From: Cloacibacillus sp.
GTDB taxonomy: Bacteria > Synergistota > Synergistia > Synergistales > Synergistaceae
NCBI RefSeq assembly: GCF_020860125.1
Contig: NZ_JAJBUX010000093.1
Span: 1 to 64,000 of the forward strand
Direction of reading: 5' to 3'
Length of the DNA stretch: 64,000 nucleotides
Numbering within the stretch: position 1 is the first letter of the stretch; each line of letters begins with the position of its first letter. The notes under the pieces are model-generated. The model was given only the letters and a program-made list of their open reading frames with translations, ran no database searches and was not told where the DNA came from. Below are positions 42,184-51,600 of this stretch, one piece after another. Position numbers and translations under genes: made by a program.

Positions 42184-45001
42184 GACCCCTCTTCATCTCC
42201 TCAAAAAACTGCGCCAGATACTTGGAGGTCGGCCCCTTCGCGCGCGCCACCTCTTCCGGCGTGCCCTTGGCGATCAGCCTTCCGCCGCCGCGGCCTCCCT
42301 CCGGCCCCAGGTCCATTATATAGTCCGAGGAGGCCAGCACGTCAAGGTTATGCTCGATCATAAGCACGGAATTTCCCTGCTCGACAAGTTTATGGAGCAA
42401 TTTCAGCAATTTCTTGACGTCGGTGTAGTGCAGCCCGGTCGTCGGTTCGTCAAGCAGATACAGAGTGTTGCCGCGGAACTTCTTGCCGAGCTCCGTCGCA
42501 AGCTTCACGCGCTGCGCCTCACCGCCGGAGAGCGTCGGCGCGGGCTGTCCCAGCCTGATATAGCCAAGTCCCGCCTCCTGTATCACCTTCAATTTATTCG
42601 CGATGCGCGGTATACCCGAGAAGTGCTCGATCGCCTCGTCTACGGTCAGATCGAGGACGTCGGCGATCGAAAGCCCCTTGTAACGGACCTCGAGCGTCTC
42701 GCGGTTATACCGCTGTCCCTTGCAGACGTCGCACTTTACATAGACGTCCGGGAGAAAGAGCATCGAGACCTTGATCACGCCGTCGCCGTTGCAGGCCTCG
42801 CAGCGTCCGCCCTTCACGTTGAAGCTGAAGCGTCCCGGCTGATAGCCGCGCAGCTTGGACTCCTGCAGTTCGGCGTAAAATTCCCGTATCGGTGTGAATA
42901 CCCCCGTATAGGTCGCGGGGTTGGAGCGCGGGGTACGCCCGATCGGGCTCTGGTCGACAAGCACGATATTGCGCAGCGATTCGTAGCCGCTCACCGATTC
43001 AAACTTGCCGGGACGTTCGCGGTAGTCCTTGTCAAACTTTCCGCGCAGCCCCTTATAAAGGACCTCGTAGAGGAAGGTGCTCTTGCCGGACCCTGATACC
43101 CCCGAAAGCGCGGCGAATACATTAAGCGGGATATCGATATTGAGCTTCTTGAGATTGTTCTCCCTGGCGCCGCGCACCTTGATCATGCCGGAGGGCTTCC
43201 TGCGCTCCGGATGAGGACGCCAGGTGCCGTCGGCCTCGCCGCGCAGGTAGAGCGCCGTACTGGAATCGCCGCGCATCACCTCTTCGGCGCTGCCGTTGGC
43301 GATCAGCTCGCCGCCGTGCTCTCCCGCGCCGGGGCCAAGCTCGAGAATGTGGTCGGCGGCGGCCATCGTGTCGCGGTCGTGCTCGACGACGAGCACGGTG
43401 TTGCCGATGTCGCGTATCGCCCTCAGAGTGTCGAGCAGGCGGTTCGTATCGCGCGGATGAAGTCCGATCGTCGGCTCGTCGAGCACGTAGAGCACGCCCG
43501 TCAGCTGCGAGCCGATCTGGGAGGCGAGCCTGATCCGCTGGCTCTCCCCGCCGGAGAGGGTGTCGGCGCGGCGCGAGAGGCTGAGATAACCGGCCCCCAC
43601 GTCGTTGAGGAATGAGAGCCTCTTGCGCACCTCGACCAGCGCGATGCCGACGATCTTCTGCTCCCGTTCGCCGAGCTTGAGCTCGTCTAGCACCGTTATT
43701 AGCTCGTCGATCGGCATCTCCGTTATTTCGCCGATGTTATAACCGCCGAGAGTTACGGCGAGCGCCTCGGGCTTGAGCCTCATGCCCTTACAGGTAGAGC
43801 AGACGTCCTCCACGAGATAGCGCCCCAGCTCTTCTTTGTAATTCTCCGATTCGGTCTCGTTATAGCGTTTCTCGATCCAGGGAATAAGGCCGATATATTT
43901 ACCGTTGTACTCCCAGTCGCCATTTTTTTTATCGCTGAATGTGAGCTCAAGGACCTCGTCGGAGCCGTAAAGCAGCTCCTGACGCACCGCCTCCGGGAGT
44001 TCTTTGAAGGGTTTGCCGATATCCCAGCCCTTCTTCTCCGCGAGCTTCTCCGCCTTATGCACCATATATTTCATGCTCTTCCAGGGGATAAAGCCGCCAT
44101 CGCCGAGCGGCAGCTCGGGGTTCACCGCAAGCTCCGCCGAAAAGTGCGAGTGAAAGCCGAGACCGCCGCAGTCGGGACAGGCTCCGAAGGGCGCGTTGAA
44201 CGAAAAGAGGCGCGGTTCGATATCGGGAAGGCTGATCTGGCACTCGGGACAGATATACTTCTCCGTAAGCTCCCGGTCGGCGCTTCCCTCGGAGACGAGC
44301 AGGATAAAGCCGTCCGAGAGCTTGAGCGCCATCTCTATCGCCTCGCTTAGGCGCGAGCGGTTCTCCTCCTTGACGCGCATGCGGTCGATGAGGCACTCAA
44401 TGGTATGCCGCCGCTTCTTGTCCAGCTCCACCGCCTCTTCAAGCCAGTAGAGCGTGCCGTCGATGCGCGCGCGCATATACCCCTGCTGGTGCAGCTTGAG
44501 CAGCAGGTTCCGGTATTCTCCCTTCTTGGCCTTGACCACCGGGGAAAATATCTCCAGCGGTCTGCCGTCGTATTCCTGATAGATAAGGTCGATTATCTCG
44601 TCGACGCTGTAACGGTGCACCTCGCGGCCGCACTTCGGGCAGTGCGGCGTACCGGCGCGCCCGTAGAGCAGACGCAGATAGTCGTATATCTCGGTGACCG
44701 TTCCCACCGTCGAACGGGGGTTGTGGTTGGAACCCTTCTGTTCGATCGATATCGCGGGGGAGAGCCCTGAGATATCGTCCACATCAGGCTTATCAGACAT
44801 TCCGAGAAACTGCCGCGCGTACGAGGAGAGCGACTCCACATAGCGCCGCTGCCCCTCGGCGTAGACCGTGTCAAAGGCCAGCGAAGACTTGCCCGATCCG
44901 GAGGGGCCCGTTACGACGACAAGCTTATTTTTTGGGATATCTGCGTTTATGTTTTTGAGGTTGTGCTGTCTTGCCCCGGTGATTCTTATTTCCTGTTCCA
45001 A
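42170..45001 (-). CDS. uvrA: Excinuclease ABC subunit A
   Basis: 943 residues. Two ABC ATPase modules (Walker [15 protein letters not shown] near 35 and [10 protein letters not shown] near 640), zinc-finger cysteines (CPECQ ... CPDCGG and CEACNGDG ... CDVCKG) and two LSGGE signatures are complete. It recognises DNA lesions with UvrB. The TTG start at 45001 has AAAGGCGG 8-9 nt upstream and lies 77 nt inside the end of uvrB, in another frame. Confidence 0.96.
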   Translation of the reverse strand: MEQEIRITGARQHNLKNINADIPKNKLVVVTGPSGSGKSSLAFDTVYAEGQRRYVESLSSYARQFLGMSDKPDVDDISGLSPAISIEQKGSNHNPRSTVGTVTEIYDYLRLLYGRAGTPHCPKCGREVHRYSVDEIIDLIYQEYDGRPLEIFSPVVKAKKGEYRNLLLKLHQQGYMRARIDGTLYWLEEAVELDKKRRHTIECLIDRMRVKEENRSRLSEAIEMALKLSDGFILLVSEGSADRELTEKYICPECQISLPDIEPRLFSFNAPFGACPDCGGLGFHSHFSAELAVNPELPLGDGGFIPWKSMKYMVHKAEKLAEKKGWDIGKPFKELPEAVRQELLYGSDEVLELTFSDKKNGDWEYNGKYIGLIPWIEKRYNETESENYKEELGRYLVEDVCSTCKGMRLKPEALAVTLGGYNIGEITEMPIDELITVLDELKLGEREQKIVGIALVEVRKRLSFLNDVGAGYLSLSRRADTLSGGESQRIRLASQIGSQLTGVLYVLDEPTIGLHPRDTNRLLDTLRAIRDIGNTVLVVEHDRDTMAAADHILELGPGAGEHGGELIANGSAEEVMRGDSSTALYLRGEADGTWRPHPERRKPSGMIKVRGARENNLKKLNIDIPLNVFAALSGVSGSGKSTFLYEVLYKGLRGKFDKDYRERPGKFESVSGYESLRNIVLVDQSPIGRTPRSNPATYTGVFTPIREFYAELQESKLRGYQPGRFSFNVKGGRCEACNGDGVIKVSMLFLPDVYVKCDVCKGQRYNRETLEVRYKGLSIADVLDLTVDEAIEHFSGIPRIANKLKVIQEAGLGYIRLGQPAPTLSGGEAQRVKLATELGKKFRGNTLYLLDEPTTGLHYTDVKKLLKLLHKLVEQGNSVLMIEHNLDVLASSDYIMDLGPEGGRGGGRLIAKGTPEEVARAKGPTSKYLAQFFEEMKRGHDER

Positions 45002-46982
45002 TCGGATTGCCGCCTTTCAGTCTCTGTATATCGTCTCTTAATTGGGCCGCCATTTCGAAGTCAAGCTTCTCCACGGCCTCCCACATCTTTCTTTCAAGCT
45101 CCTGGATATCCTGCTCCCGCACCTCTTCGTTGGGGGTGGCGGCGCGCATGCCCGCGTAGCTGTCCTCATTGTCGCTGAGCAGTTCGTCGGGCAGCAGGTT
45201 TTTCACGGATTTGATGATCGTCTTCGGTTCGATGTGATGCTCCTCGTTGAAGGCGGACTGCACCTCACGGCGGCGCGCTGTTTCTTTCATCGCCAAATCC
45301 ATACTGTCCGTTATCCTATCGGCATATAATATCACTTTTCCCGCACTGTTGCGAGCGGCGCGGCCGATCATCTGTATCAGAGAGCGATGCGCGCGCAGAT
45401 AGCCCTCGCGGTCGGCGTCAAGGATCGCCACCAGCGAGACCTCCGGCAGGTCGATGCCCTCGCGGAGCAGATTGACCCCCACAAGCACGGCAAAGACGCC
45501 GAGACGCAGATCGCGAAGCAGCTCCGCACGCTCGAAGGTATCAAGCTCCGAGTGTATATAACGGACCTTGATGCCGAGCTCCGCCATATATTCGGCGAGA
45601 TCCTCGGCGGAGCGCTTCGTCAGCGTCGATACCAGCACGCGCTCGCCGCGGTCGACGATCGGACGGATCTCCGCGAGCAGGTCGTCGACCTGCCCCGTCG
45701 CCTTATGCACCTCGACCGCCGGGTCCGGGATGCCGGTCGGCCGTATCAGCTGCTCCACCACGTGGTCAGAATGTTCAAACTCATAATCGCCGGGAGTGGC
45801 GGAGATAAACAGCGCGTTTTTCAGCGCCGGCTCATATTCATCCCAGCGCAGCGGCCGGTTGTCGAGACAGGATGGCAGGCGGAAGCCGTGCTGCACCAGG
45901 ACCTCCTTGCGGGCGCGGTCGCCGTTGTACATGCCTCGTACCTGCGGCAGGGTCATATGCGATTCGTCGATGAAAAAGAGCGCGTCCTGCGGGAAGAAGT
46001 CCAGCAGCGTACCGGGGGGATCTCCCTCCTCGCGCCCGTCAAGATATCTTGAATAGTTTTCTATGCCGGAGCAGTAACCGACCTCGAGCAGCATCTCAAG
46101 GTCGTACTTGGTGCGCATCTTCAGCCGCTCGGCCTCTAAATACTTGCCCTCGCTCGTAAAGCGTGCGCAGCACTCCTCCATCTCCTGCTCGATAACGCCC
46201 GCCGCCTTCTGGATCGCGTCGGTGCTCGTCACGTAATGCTGCGAGGGGAAGATACCGACCTTCTCTTTCCGGAGCAGGCTCTTTCCGGAGACAGGGTCGA
46301 TCTCGTCAATCCGCTCTATTTCGTCGTCAAAGAAGGATATCCGCAGGGCAGTGTCGCTGTAGGCGGGGAATATCTCCATCGTCTCACCCCTGCTACGGAA
46401 GGTCCCCGGCACAAGCGATACGTCGTTGCGTTCATAATAATTCTCGATGAGGCGCAGCATAAAGGCGCGGCGCTCCCACCGCTCGCCCTGCGCGAAACGG
46501 AAGATCGCGTCTTCGTAGTTCTTCCTCTTTCCCAGTCCGTAAATGCAGGAGACGCTTGCGACGACAATAACGTCGCGCCGCTCAAGCAGCGACTTGGTGG
46601 TCGCGAGCCGCAGCTTTTCGATACGCTCGTTGACCGAAGAATCCTTTTCTATATAGACGTCGGAGGCGGGTATATAGGCCTCCGGCTGATAATAATCATA
46701 GTAACTGACGAAATAATTTACGGAATTCTCGGGAAAGAACTCCTTGAACTCGCTGTAAAGCTGCGCCGCGAGAGTCTTATTGTGAGCCATCACGAGCGTG
46801 GGGCGGTTGAGCTCGGCGATGACGTTCGCCATCGTGAAGGTCTTGCCACTGCCCGTGACGCCGAGAAGCGTCTGACGCATCCCGTCACGTTCGCGAAAAC
46901 CGCGCACGAGCTTCTCCACCGCCTGCGGCTGATCCCCAGACAACCCGAAGGGCGCGACCAGTTTAAATTTATCCTCTGCCAT
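44925..46982 (-). CDS. uvrB: Excinuclease ABC subunit B
   Basis: 685 residues. [15 protein letters not shown] (Walker A), the beta-hairpin [12 protein letters not shown] and the C-terminal UVR domain ([26 protein letters not shown]) define UvrB. A basic C-terminal tail (about 660-685) is encoded by the DNA that also encodes the uvrA N-terminus. First gene of uvrB-uvrA-rlmB, with an inverted repeat just upstream. Confidence 0.96.
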   Translation of the reverse strand: MAEDKFKLVAPFGLSGDQPQAVEKLVRGFRERDGMRQTLLGVTGSGKTFTMANVIAELNRPTLVMAHNKTLAAQLYSEFKEFFPENSVNYFVSYYDYYQPEAYIPASDVYIEKDSSVNERIEKLRLATTKSLLERRDVIVVASVSCIYGLGKRKNYEDAIFRFAQGERWERRAFMLRLIENYYERNDVSLVPGTFRSRGETMEIFPAYSDTALRISFFDDEIERIDEIDPVSGKSLLRKEKVGIFPSQHYVTSTDAIQKAAGVIEQEMEECCARFTSEGKYLEAERLKMRTKYDLEMLLEVGYCSGIENYSRYLDGREEGDPPGTLLDFFPQDALFFIDESHMTLPQVRGMYNGDRARKEVLVQHGFRLPSCLDNRPLRWDEYEPALKNALFISATPGDYEFEHSDHVVEQLIRPTGIPDPAVEVHKATGQVDDLLAEIRPIVDRGERVLVSTLTKRSAEDLAEYMAELGIKVRYIHSELDTFERAELLRDLRLGVFAVLVGVNLLREGIDLPEVSLVAILDADREGYLRAHRSLIQMIGRAARNSAGKVILYADRITDSMDLAMKETARRREVQSAFNEEHHIEPKTIIKSVKNLLPDELLSDNEDSYAGMRAATPNEEVREQDIQELERKMWEAVEKLDFEMAAQLRDDIQRLKGGNPIGTGNKNHRGKTAQPQKHKRRYPKK

Positions 46983-47006
46983 CTTTTTCCTCTCTTAATT
47001 TGCACA

Positions 47007-47024
47007 TTAGATATTTTTATCTAA
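47007..47024. promoter_or_regulatory. Inverted repeat upstream of uvrB (possible operator)
   Basis: TTAGATA (47007-47013), four T bases and TATCTAA (47018-47024) form a perfect 7-bp inverted repeat about 24 nt before the uvrB start. A damage-response repressor site is possible; it does not match the E. coli or Bacillus LexA boxes. The remaining bases between uvrB and the ftsH terminator show nothing else. Confidence 0.45.
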
Positions 47025-47179
47025 AACCGTTCTATTTTAACACAAATAAACGCTTGAGACCATTTAAGATAATCTATTATAACAGGACAAACGCGTAGAT
47101 GTCAGCAGTCCATAATTGTTTCCATAAAGACATATCGTCCGTGCGGCTGCGCGATGTGCGCCCCTGCGCATATAGAAAA

Positions 47180-47203
47180 CGAGCCGCCCGTACGGGCGGC
47201 TCG
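47180..47203 (-). terminator. Terminator after ftsH
   Basis: A 24-bp perfect palindrome (CGAGCCGCCCGT and its complement) is followed on the minus strand by TTTTC, 11 nt after the ftsH stop. Confidence 0.8.
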
Positions 47204-47213
47204 ACAGGTGATG

Positions 47214-49205
47214 TTATCTTTCTTCGTCTATCGGGGCGTTGAAGTTCCCCGAATCGGCCTCCTCGATGTCGGGCACCTGATGGATGACCGCTTCGGCGTC
47301 CGGAGCGTCGCCGCTCTCATTTTCCTTATCCTTATCTTCCGGCTTATCCCCGCCGTCCTCCGGCTTATCCTCCGCGGCGCTCTCGCCGGGATGCTCCTTC
47401 TTCGGATATCCGAGAAGCTCGTCAAGCTCGTCGCCCTTGAGTATCTCCTTCTCAAGCAGCAGACGCGTGATCTCTTCCAGCCGTTCGCGGTTCTCCGTGA
47501 GTATCTCCTTCGCCTTGTTCATGCTGCCGTCTACTATCGCGCGAATCTCGAGGTCTATCGTATGGGCGACCTCTTCGCTGTAGTTGCGGTCGTCGACGAT
47601 ATCGTGGCCGAGGAATACCTCGTGCTGTTTGCGGCCAAGCGTCACCAGGCCGAGCTTGTCGCTCATGCCGAACTGCGTCACCATCTGGCGCGCGATCTGG
47701 GTAGCGCGCTCAAGGTCGTTGGAGGCGCCCGTCGTCACATCGCCGAAGCAGATGGATTCGGCGACGCGCCCGCCGAGCAGGACGCAGATCTTATCCGCGA
47801 GCTCCTGACGCGAGATGAGGAACCTGTCCTCTTCTGGAAGCTGGAGCGTATAGCCGAGCGCCATATGCCCGCGCGGGATGATCGAAATCTTGTGCACCGG
47901 GTCGGAGCCCTTTATCTTCGCCGCGACGAGGGCGTGCCCCGACTCGTGGTAGGCGATTATTTCGCGCTCTTTCTTGCTGATTATACGGCTCTTGCGTTCC
48001 GGCCCCGCCATGACGCGGTCGATAGCCTCTTCAAATTCCGGCATGCCGAGCATTTCCTTATCGCGCCGCGCCGCGAGTAGCGCCGCCTCGTTGACGAGGT
48101 TCGCCAGGTCGGCGCCGACAAAGCCCGGCGTACGGCGCGCGATGACGTCGAGATCGACGTCGTGCTCTATCTTCATATCACGGAGATGGACCTTGAGGAT
48201 ATCGCGGCGTCCGTTGACGTCGGGACGGTCCACCACCACCTGGCGGTCAAAACGTCCCGGGCGCAGCAGCGCGGGGTCGAGAATGTCGGGCCTATTGGTA
48301 GCGGCGATGAGGATTATCCCCGAACCTGCCTCAAAACCGTCCATCTCGACAAGCAGCTGGTTCAGCGTCTGTTCCCGCTCGTCATGGCCGCCGCCGAGTC
48401 CGGCGCCGCGGTGGCGTCCGACGGCGTCTATCTCGTCGATGAATATTATGCAGGGCTGATACTTACGGGCCTGTTCAAAGAGGTCACGGACGCGCGCCGC
48501 GCCGACGCCGACGAACATTTCCACAAAGTCCGAACCGCTGATGCTGAAAAAGGGGACGTCGGCCTCACCGGCCACCGCGCGGGAGAGAAGGGTCTTTCCC
48601 GTTCCCGGAGCGCCGAGCAGAAGCACGCCGCGCGGCACCTTAGCGCCAAGCTTCGTGAACCTAGCGGGGTCCTTAAGGAACTGCACGACCTCTTCAAGTT
48701 CCTCCTTCGACTCGTCGCAGCCCGCGACGTCGGCGAAGGTCACCTTTGGACGGTTGTCAAGGAACAGCTTGGCCTTGCTCTTCGCAAACCCCATAACCTT
48801 GCTGCCGCCGCCCTGCATGTTGTAGATGAAGTAGATCCAGACGCCGATCAAAAGAAGCGTCGGCAGGAGCGACGTCAGAAGCGCCGTGAGCCACGAATTC
48901 TTCGGCGGCGGCACGACTTCGACCTCGACGCCCTTCTCCGCCACTATCGAGGGAAGCGTCGCCGCGTCAAGAATATAGGTCGTGAACTGCTTGCCGGACT
49001 TCAGCGTGCCGGTAAGCTGCTCGTGGTCGATCTTGACCTTCGTCACGTTTCCGCTGTTTACCTCGCTCAGGAAGGTGCTGTAGGGCATCACTTCGCTCTG
49101 TGTGGTTTTTTTAGCGCTGTCAGGGCCCAGGAACACATTGACCAGGCTGACTACCAATACAATGAGGACGATATACATCCCCACGTTTTTAGAAATTTTC
49201 TTCAA
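47214..49205 (-). CDS. ftsH: ATP-dependent zinc metalloprotease FtsH
   Basis: 663 residues. Two N-terminal membrane segments (about 7-25 and 108-127) flank a periplasmic region; the AAA domain has [15 protein letters not shown] near 198 and the SRH; the zinc HEXXH is HESGHA near 420. A Glu/Asp/Lys-rich tail closes the protein. It degrades membrane and short-lived proteins. TTG start at 49205. Order tilS-hpt-ftsH is widely conserved. Confidence 0.96.
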   Translation of the reverse strand: MKKISKNVGMYIVLIVLVVSLVNVFLGPDSAKKTTQSEVMPYSTFLSEVNSGNVTKVKIDHEQLTGTLKSGKQFTTYILDAATLPSIVAEKGVEVEVVPPPKNSWLTALLTSLLPTLLLIGVWIYFIYNMQGGGSKVMGFAKSKAKLFLDNRPKVTFADVAGCDESKEELEEVVQFLKDPARFTKLGAKVPRGVLLLGAPGTGKTLLSRAVAGEADVPFFSISGSDFVEMFVGVGAARVRDLFEQARKYQPCIIFIDEIDAVGRHRGAGLGGGHDEREQTLNQLLVEMDGFEAGSGIILIAATNRPDILDPALLRPGRFDRQVVVDRPDVNGRRDILKVHLRDMKIEHDVDLDVIARRTPGFVGADLANLVNEAALLAARRDKEMLGMPEFEEAIDRVMAGPERKSRIISKKEREIIAYHESGHALVAAKIKGSDPVHKISIIPRGHMALGYTLQLPEEDRFLISRQELADKICVLLGGRVAESICFGDVTTGASNDLERATQIARQMVTQFGMSDKLGLVTLGRKQHEVFLGHDIVDDRNYSEEVAHTIDLEIRAIVDGSMNKAKEILTENRERLEEITRLLLEKEILKGDELDELLGYPKKEHPGESAAEDKPEDGGDKPEDKDKENESGDAPDAEAVIHQVPDIEEADSGNFNAPIDEER

Positions 49206-49277
49206 TATCCATTATCCTCGCTTTCTATTTCTATGCTTTCCTCTTCTTTTCAAAAATAAAACCGCCCGCGCCCTCCG

Positions 49278-49814
49278 TCAGTCCAGAGGCTCGGCGATAT
49301 GCACGGCCGGAAGGTGGCGGAACTGTCCCGCGTAATCCAGGCCGTAACCGATGACAAATTCATCGGGAATGGTAAAACCGGTATATTTGACATCCACATG
49401 CTGTGTGCGGCGCTCGGCCTTGTCAAGCAGCACGCAGATCTCCAGCGACTCGGGTCCGCGCTCACGCAGAAGCTTGCCGATATATGAAAGCGAAAGTCCC
49501 GTGTCAAGTATATCTTCAACTATTATCACATGCCTGCCGTGGATATCCGTGCTCAGATCCTTCTGGATCTTGACCACGCCGCTGCTCTTGGTAGAGACGC
49601 CGTAGGACGATATGGCAAGGAAATCAAGCTGGGCGTCGACATCCGGCCCTATCTCGCGGACAAGGTCGGAGAAAAATATCACGGCCCCTTTGAGTACGCA
49701 GACGAAGACTACCTTCTTTCCCCTGTAGTCCTCACGAATCCTTGACCCGAGCTCCTTTACCTTCCTGCGAAGCTCCTCTTCCGAAAGCAATACTCTGCCT
49801 ATTCTATACTCCAA
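49278..49814 (-). CDS. hpt: Hypoxanthine phosphoribosyltransferase
   Basis: 178 residues. The PRPP loop VIIVEDILDTGLSLSYI near 95 and the upstream VCVLKGAVIFFSDLVREI identify HPRT, which salvages hypoxanthine and guanine. TTG start at 49814 after GGGAG. Positioned between tilS and ftsH as in many bacteria. Confidence 0.95.
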   Translation of the reverse strand: MEYRIGRVLLSEEELRRKVKELGSRIREDYRGKKVVFVCVLKGAVIFFSDLVREIGPDVDAQLDFLAISSYGVSTKSSGVVKIQKDLSTDIHGRHVIIVEDILDTGLSLSYIGKLLRERGPESLEICVLLDKAERRTQHVDVKYTGFTIPDEFVIGYGLDYAGQFRHLPAVHIAEPLD

Positions 49815-49883
49815 AATTGAGCACTCCCTTTAGGGCAATAAATTGCAGCTTACAAACAATTAAGAATAATATCATATTTCGTA

Positions 49884-50915
49884 TTATCTCGCCCACCATG
49901 GAAGCCTATTTTCGCAGGTATTTTTGCTAAAAATTTTCCCCGCCTTTATATCGGCCCGATGAAGCCAGCCGATACCGCGTTCCGAATAGCAGACTTCGAT
50001 GTCGCGCGCCCACTGGAAACGCCAGCATCCGCCGCGCCGCACAAGTCCGGCGAGCTCGTTCGTGCGCGCGCGTGAAAGCGCGGGCAGCGAAAGCTCCGCT
50101 CCCTGAAGGCGGAGCATCTCGGCGAGGGTAAGCTCCGGCAGCTCCTTAAGCCCGCAAGTCCGCCAGGCGGCAAGCGCCGGCGGCTGATTAAAGGCGATCT
50201 TCGATATTTCCCCGCGCGCCGCGCTCTCCTTGGCCTCCACCTCGGCGCTCACCTGCTTCGCGAGGCCGAGCATCACGCCCTCAAAACCGGAGTTGAGATT
50301 CTCCTTTATCCAGGGGATGAGTATGTTTCGCACCTTGTTGCGGGTGTAATCCGATTCGTCGTTGGTGAAATCATCGCGCCAGGGAACGCCGTTTTCCCGC
50401 AGTATCCGACGCAGCTCTTCGCGGCTGAAGTCGATCACCGGACGCACGATATTGCCGCGCACCTCCGGTATGCCACGCAGCCCGGCGAGCCCGCTGCCGC
50501 GCGCAAGGTTCATCAGCTGGGTCTCCACCACGTCGTCTGAGTTGTGGCCGACGGCAATATAGGGCAGTTCAAGCCGCGCCGCCGTCTCATAAAAATGTTC
50601 GTAGCGCGCGCGCCGCCCCGCCATTTCAAAGGACTCTCCGCTCTCGCGGCAGTGGTGGACGTCGGTGACCTTGACGGCACACTCTATCCCCCAGCTCTCG
50701 CAGAGCTCCCGCACAAATATGGCGTCCTCATGCGAGCCGCCATCCCGGGTACAATGATCGAGATGCGCCGCCGCCAGACGCCCTTTAAAAAAATTTTTCA
50801 GCAGCCAAAGCATCGCCACGGAATCGCCGCCGCCCGAAAGGGCGCAGACGATGCCGGAGGCCTCCGCCCACCCCTGACGCGAGGCGGCGGCGAGAAACTT
50901 TCGCCTATAATCCAT
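49884..50915 (-). CDS. tilS: tRNA(Ile)-lysidine synthase
   Basis: 343 residues. The PP-loop SGGGDSVAML near 28 and the GHNSDDVVETQLMNLARGSG motif near 122 are intact. It makes lysidine at position 34 of tRNA-Ile CAU. It is shorter than E. coli TilS (432) and appears to lack the full C-terminal domain. The start lies 11 nt inside the end of nth. Confidence 0.92.
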   Translation of the reverse strand: MDYRRKFLAAASRQGWAEASGIVCALSGGGDSVAMLWLLKNFFKGRLAAAHLDHCTRDGGSHEDAIFVRELCESWGIECAVKVTDVHHCRESGESFEMAGRRARYEHFYETAARLELPYIAVGHNSDDVVETQLMNLARGSGLAGLRGIPEVRGNIVRPVIDFSREELRRILRENGVPWRDDFTNDESDYTRNKVRNILIPWIKENLNSGFEGVMLGLAKQVSAEVEAKESAARGEISKIAFNQPPALAAWRTCGLKELPELTLAEMLRLQGAELSLPALSRARTNELAGLVRRGGCWRFQWARDIEVCYSERGIGWLHRADIKAGKIFSKNTCENRLPWWAR

Positions 50916-51600
50916 CGGCGGCCTCCGCCGCCCTCTTTCCGTAATCGCACCACGCCGCGAGTGTACAGTGGGCGCAGTCGGGCTTTCGCGCGCTGCATAT
51001 GCCGCGGCCGTGTTCGAGGAAATTCAGGTGGCCGCCGCGAAAACGCTCCTGTGGCAGCGTCGCCTCCAGCAGCGCCTGTATCTTATCCGGCGGATTCTTC
51101 TCGTCGGCCCAGCCAAAGCGCTTGCTGAGGCGCGTGATATGCGTGTCGACGGGAAACCCCGGCAGTCCGAGATCGAAGCATTCGACGATCGCCGAGGTCT
51201 TCGGCCCCACGCCCGGCAGCGAAGTCAGGTACTCGCGCACCTCCGGCTGCCGCCAGCCGCGGAGCTCCTTCAGCGTATAGCCGCCGAACCGCTCCTTCAC
51301 CGCCGCCAATATCTGCTGGATGCGGGCGGGCTTCGTGCTGCTCATCCCCGCGATGCGCAGCACCTCCTTAAGCTCCTCAAGGTCGGCCTGCGCCACCTCG
51401 TCCCAGGAAGAATAGGTGGCCTTCATCTTCGCGAAAGCCTTGTCGCGCAGCTTGTCGTTGGTATTCTGCGAGAGTATCGTCAATATCAGGTCGTCAAGCG
51501 GCTCCTCATACCAGAAGTCGGACGCGGGACGCGCCTCGTTTCCGTAGAGTGCCTCCAAGCCGTCAAGTATCTCCTGTACATGGTGGATGACGGCCATCAT
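50905..51600 (-). CDS. nth: Endonuclease III-family DNA glycosylase with 4Fe-4S cluster
   Basis: 231 residues. The helix-hairpin-helix LPGVGPKTSAIV (catalytic Lys) and the FPVDTHITRLSKR loop (catalytic Asp) are present, and the last Cys quartet is spaced C-x6-C-x2-C-x5-C, the Nth cluster. It removes oxidised pyrimidines. The ATG overlaps the lonB-like stop by 4 nt. Confidence 0.92.
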   Translation of the reverse strand: MMAVIHHVQEILDGLEALYGNEARPASDFWYEEPLDDLILTILSQNTNDKLRDKAFAKMKATYSSWDEVAQADLEELKEVLRIAGMSSTKPARIQQILAAVKERFGGYTLKELRGWRQPEVREYLTSLPGVGPKTSAIVECFDLGLPGFPVDTHITRLSKRFGWADEKNPPDKIQALLEATLPQERFRGGHLNFLEHGRGICSARKPDCAHCTLAAWCDYGKRAAEAADGL

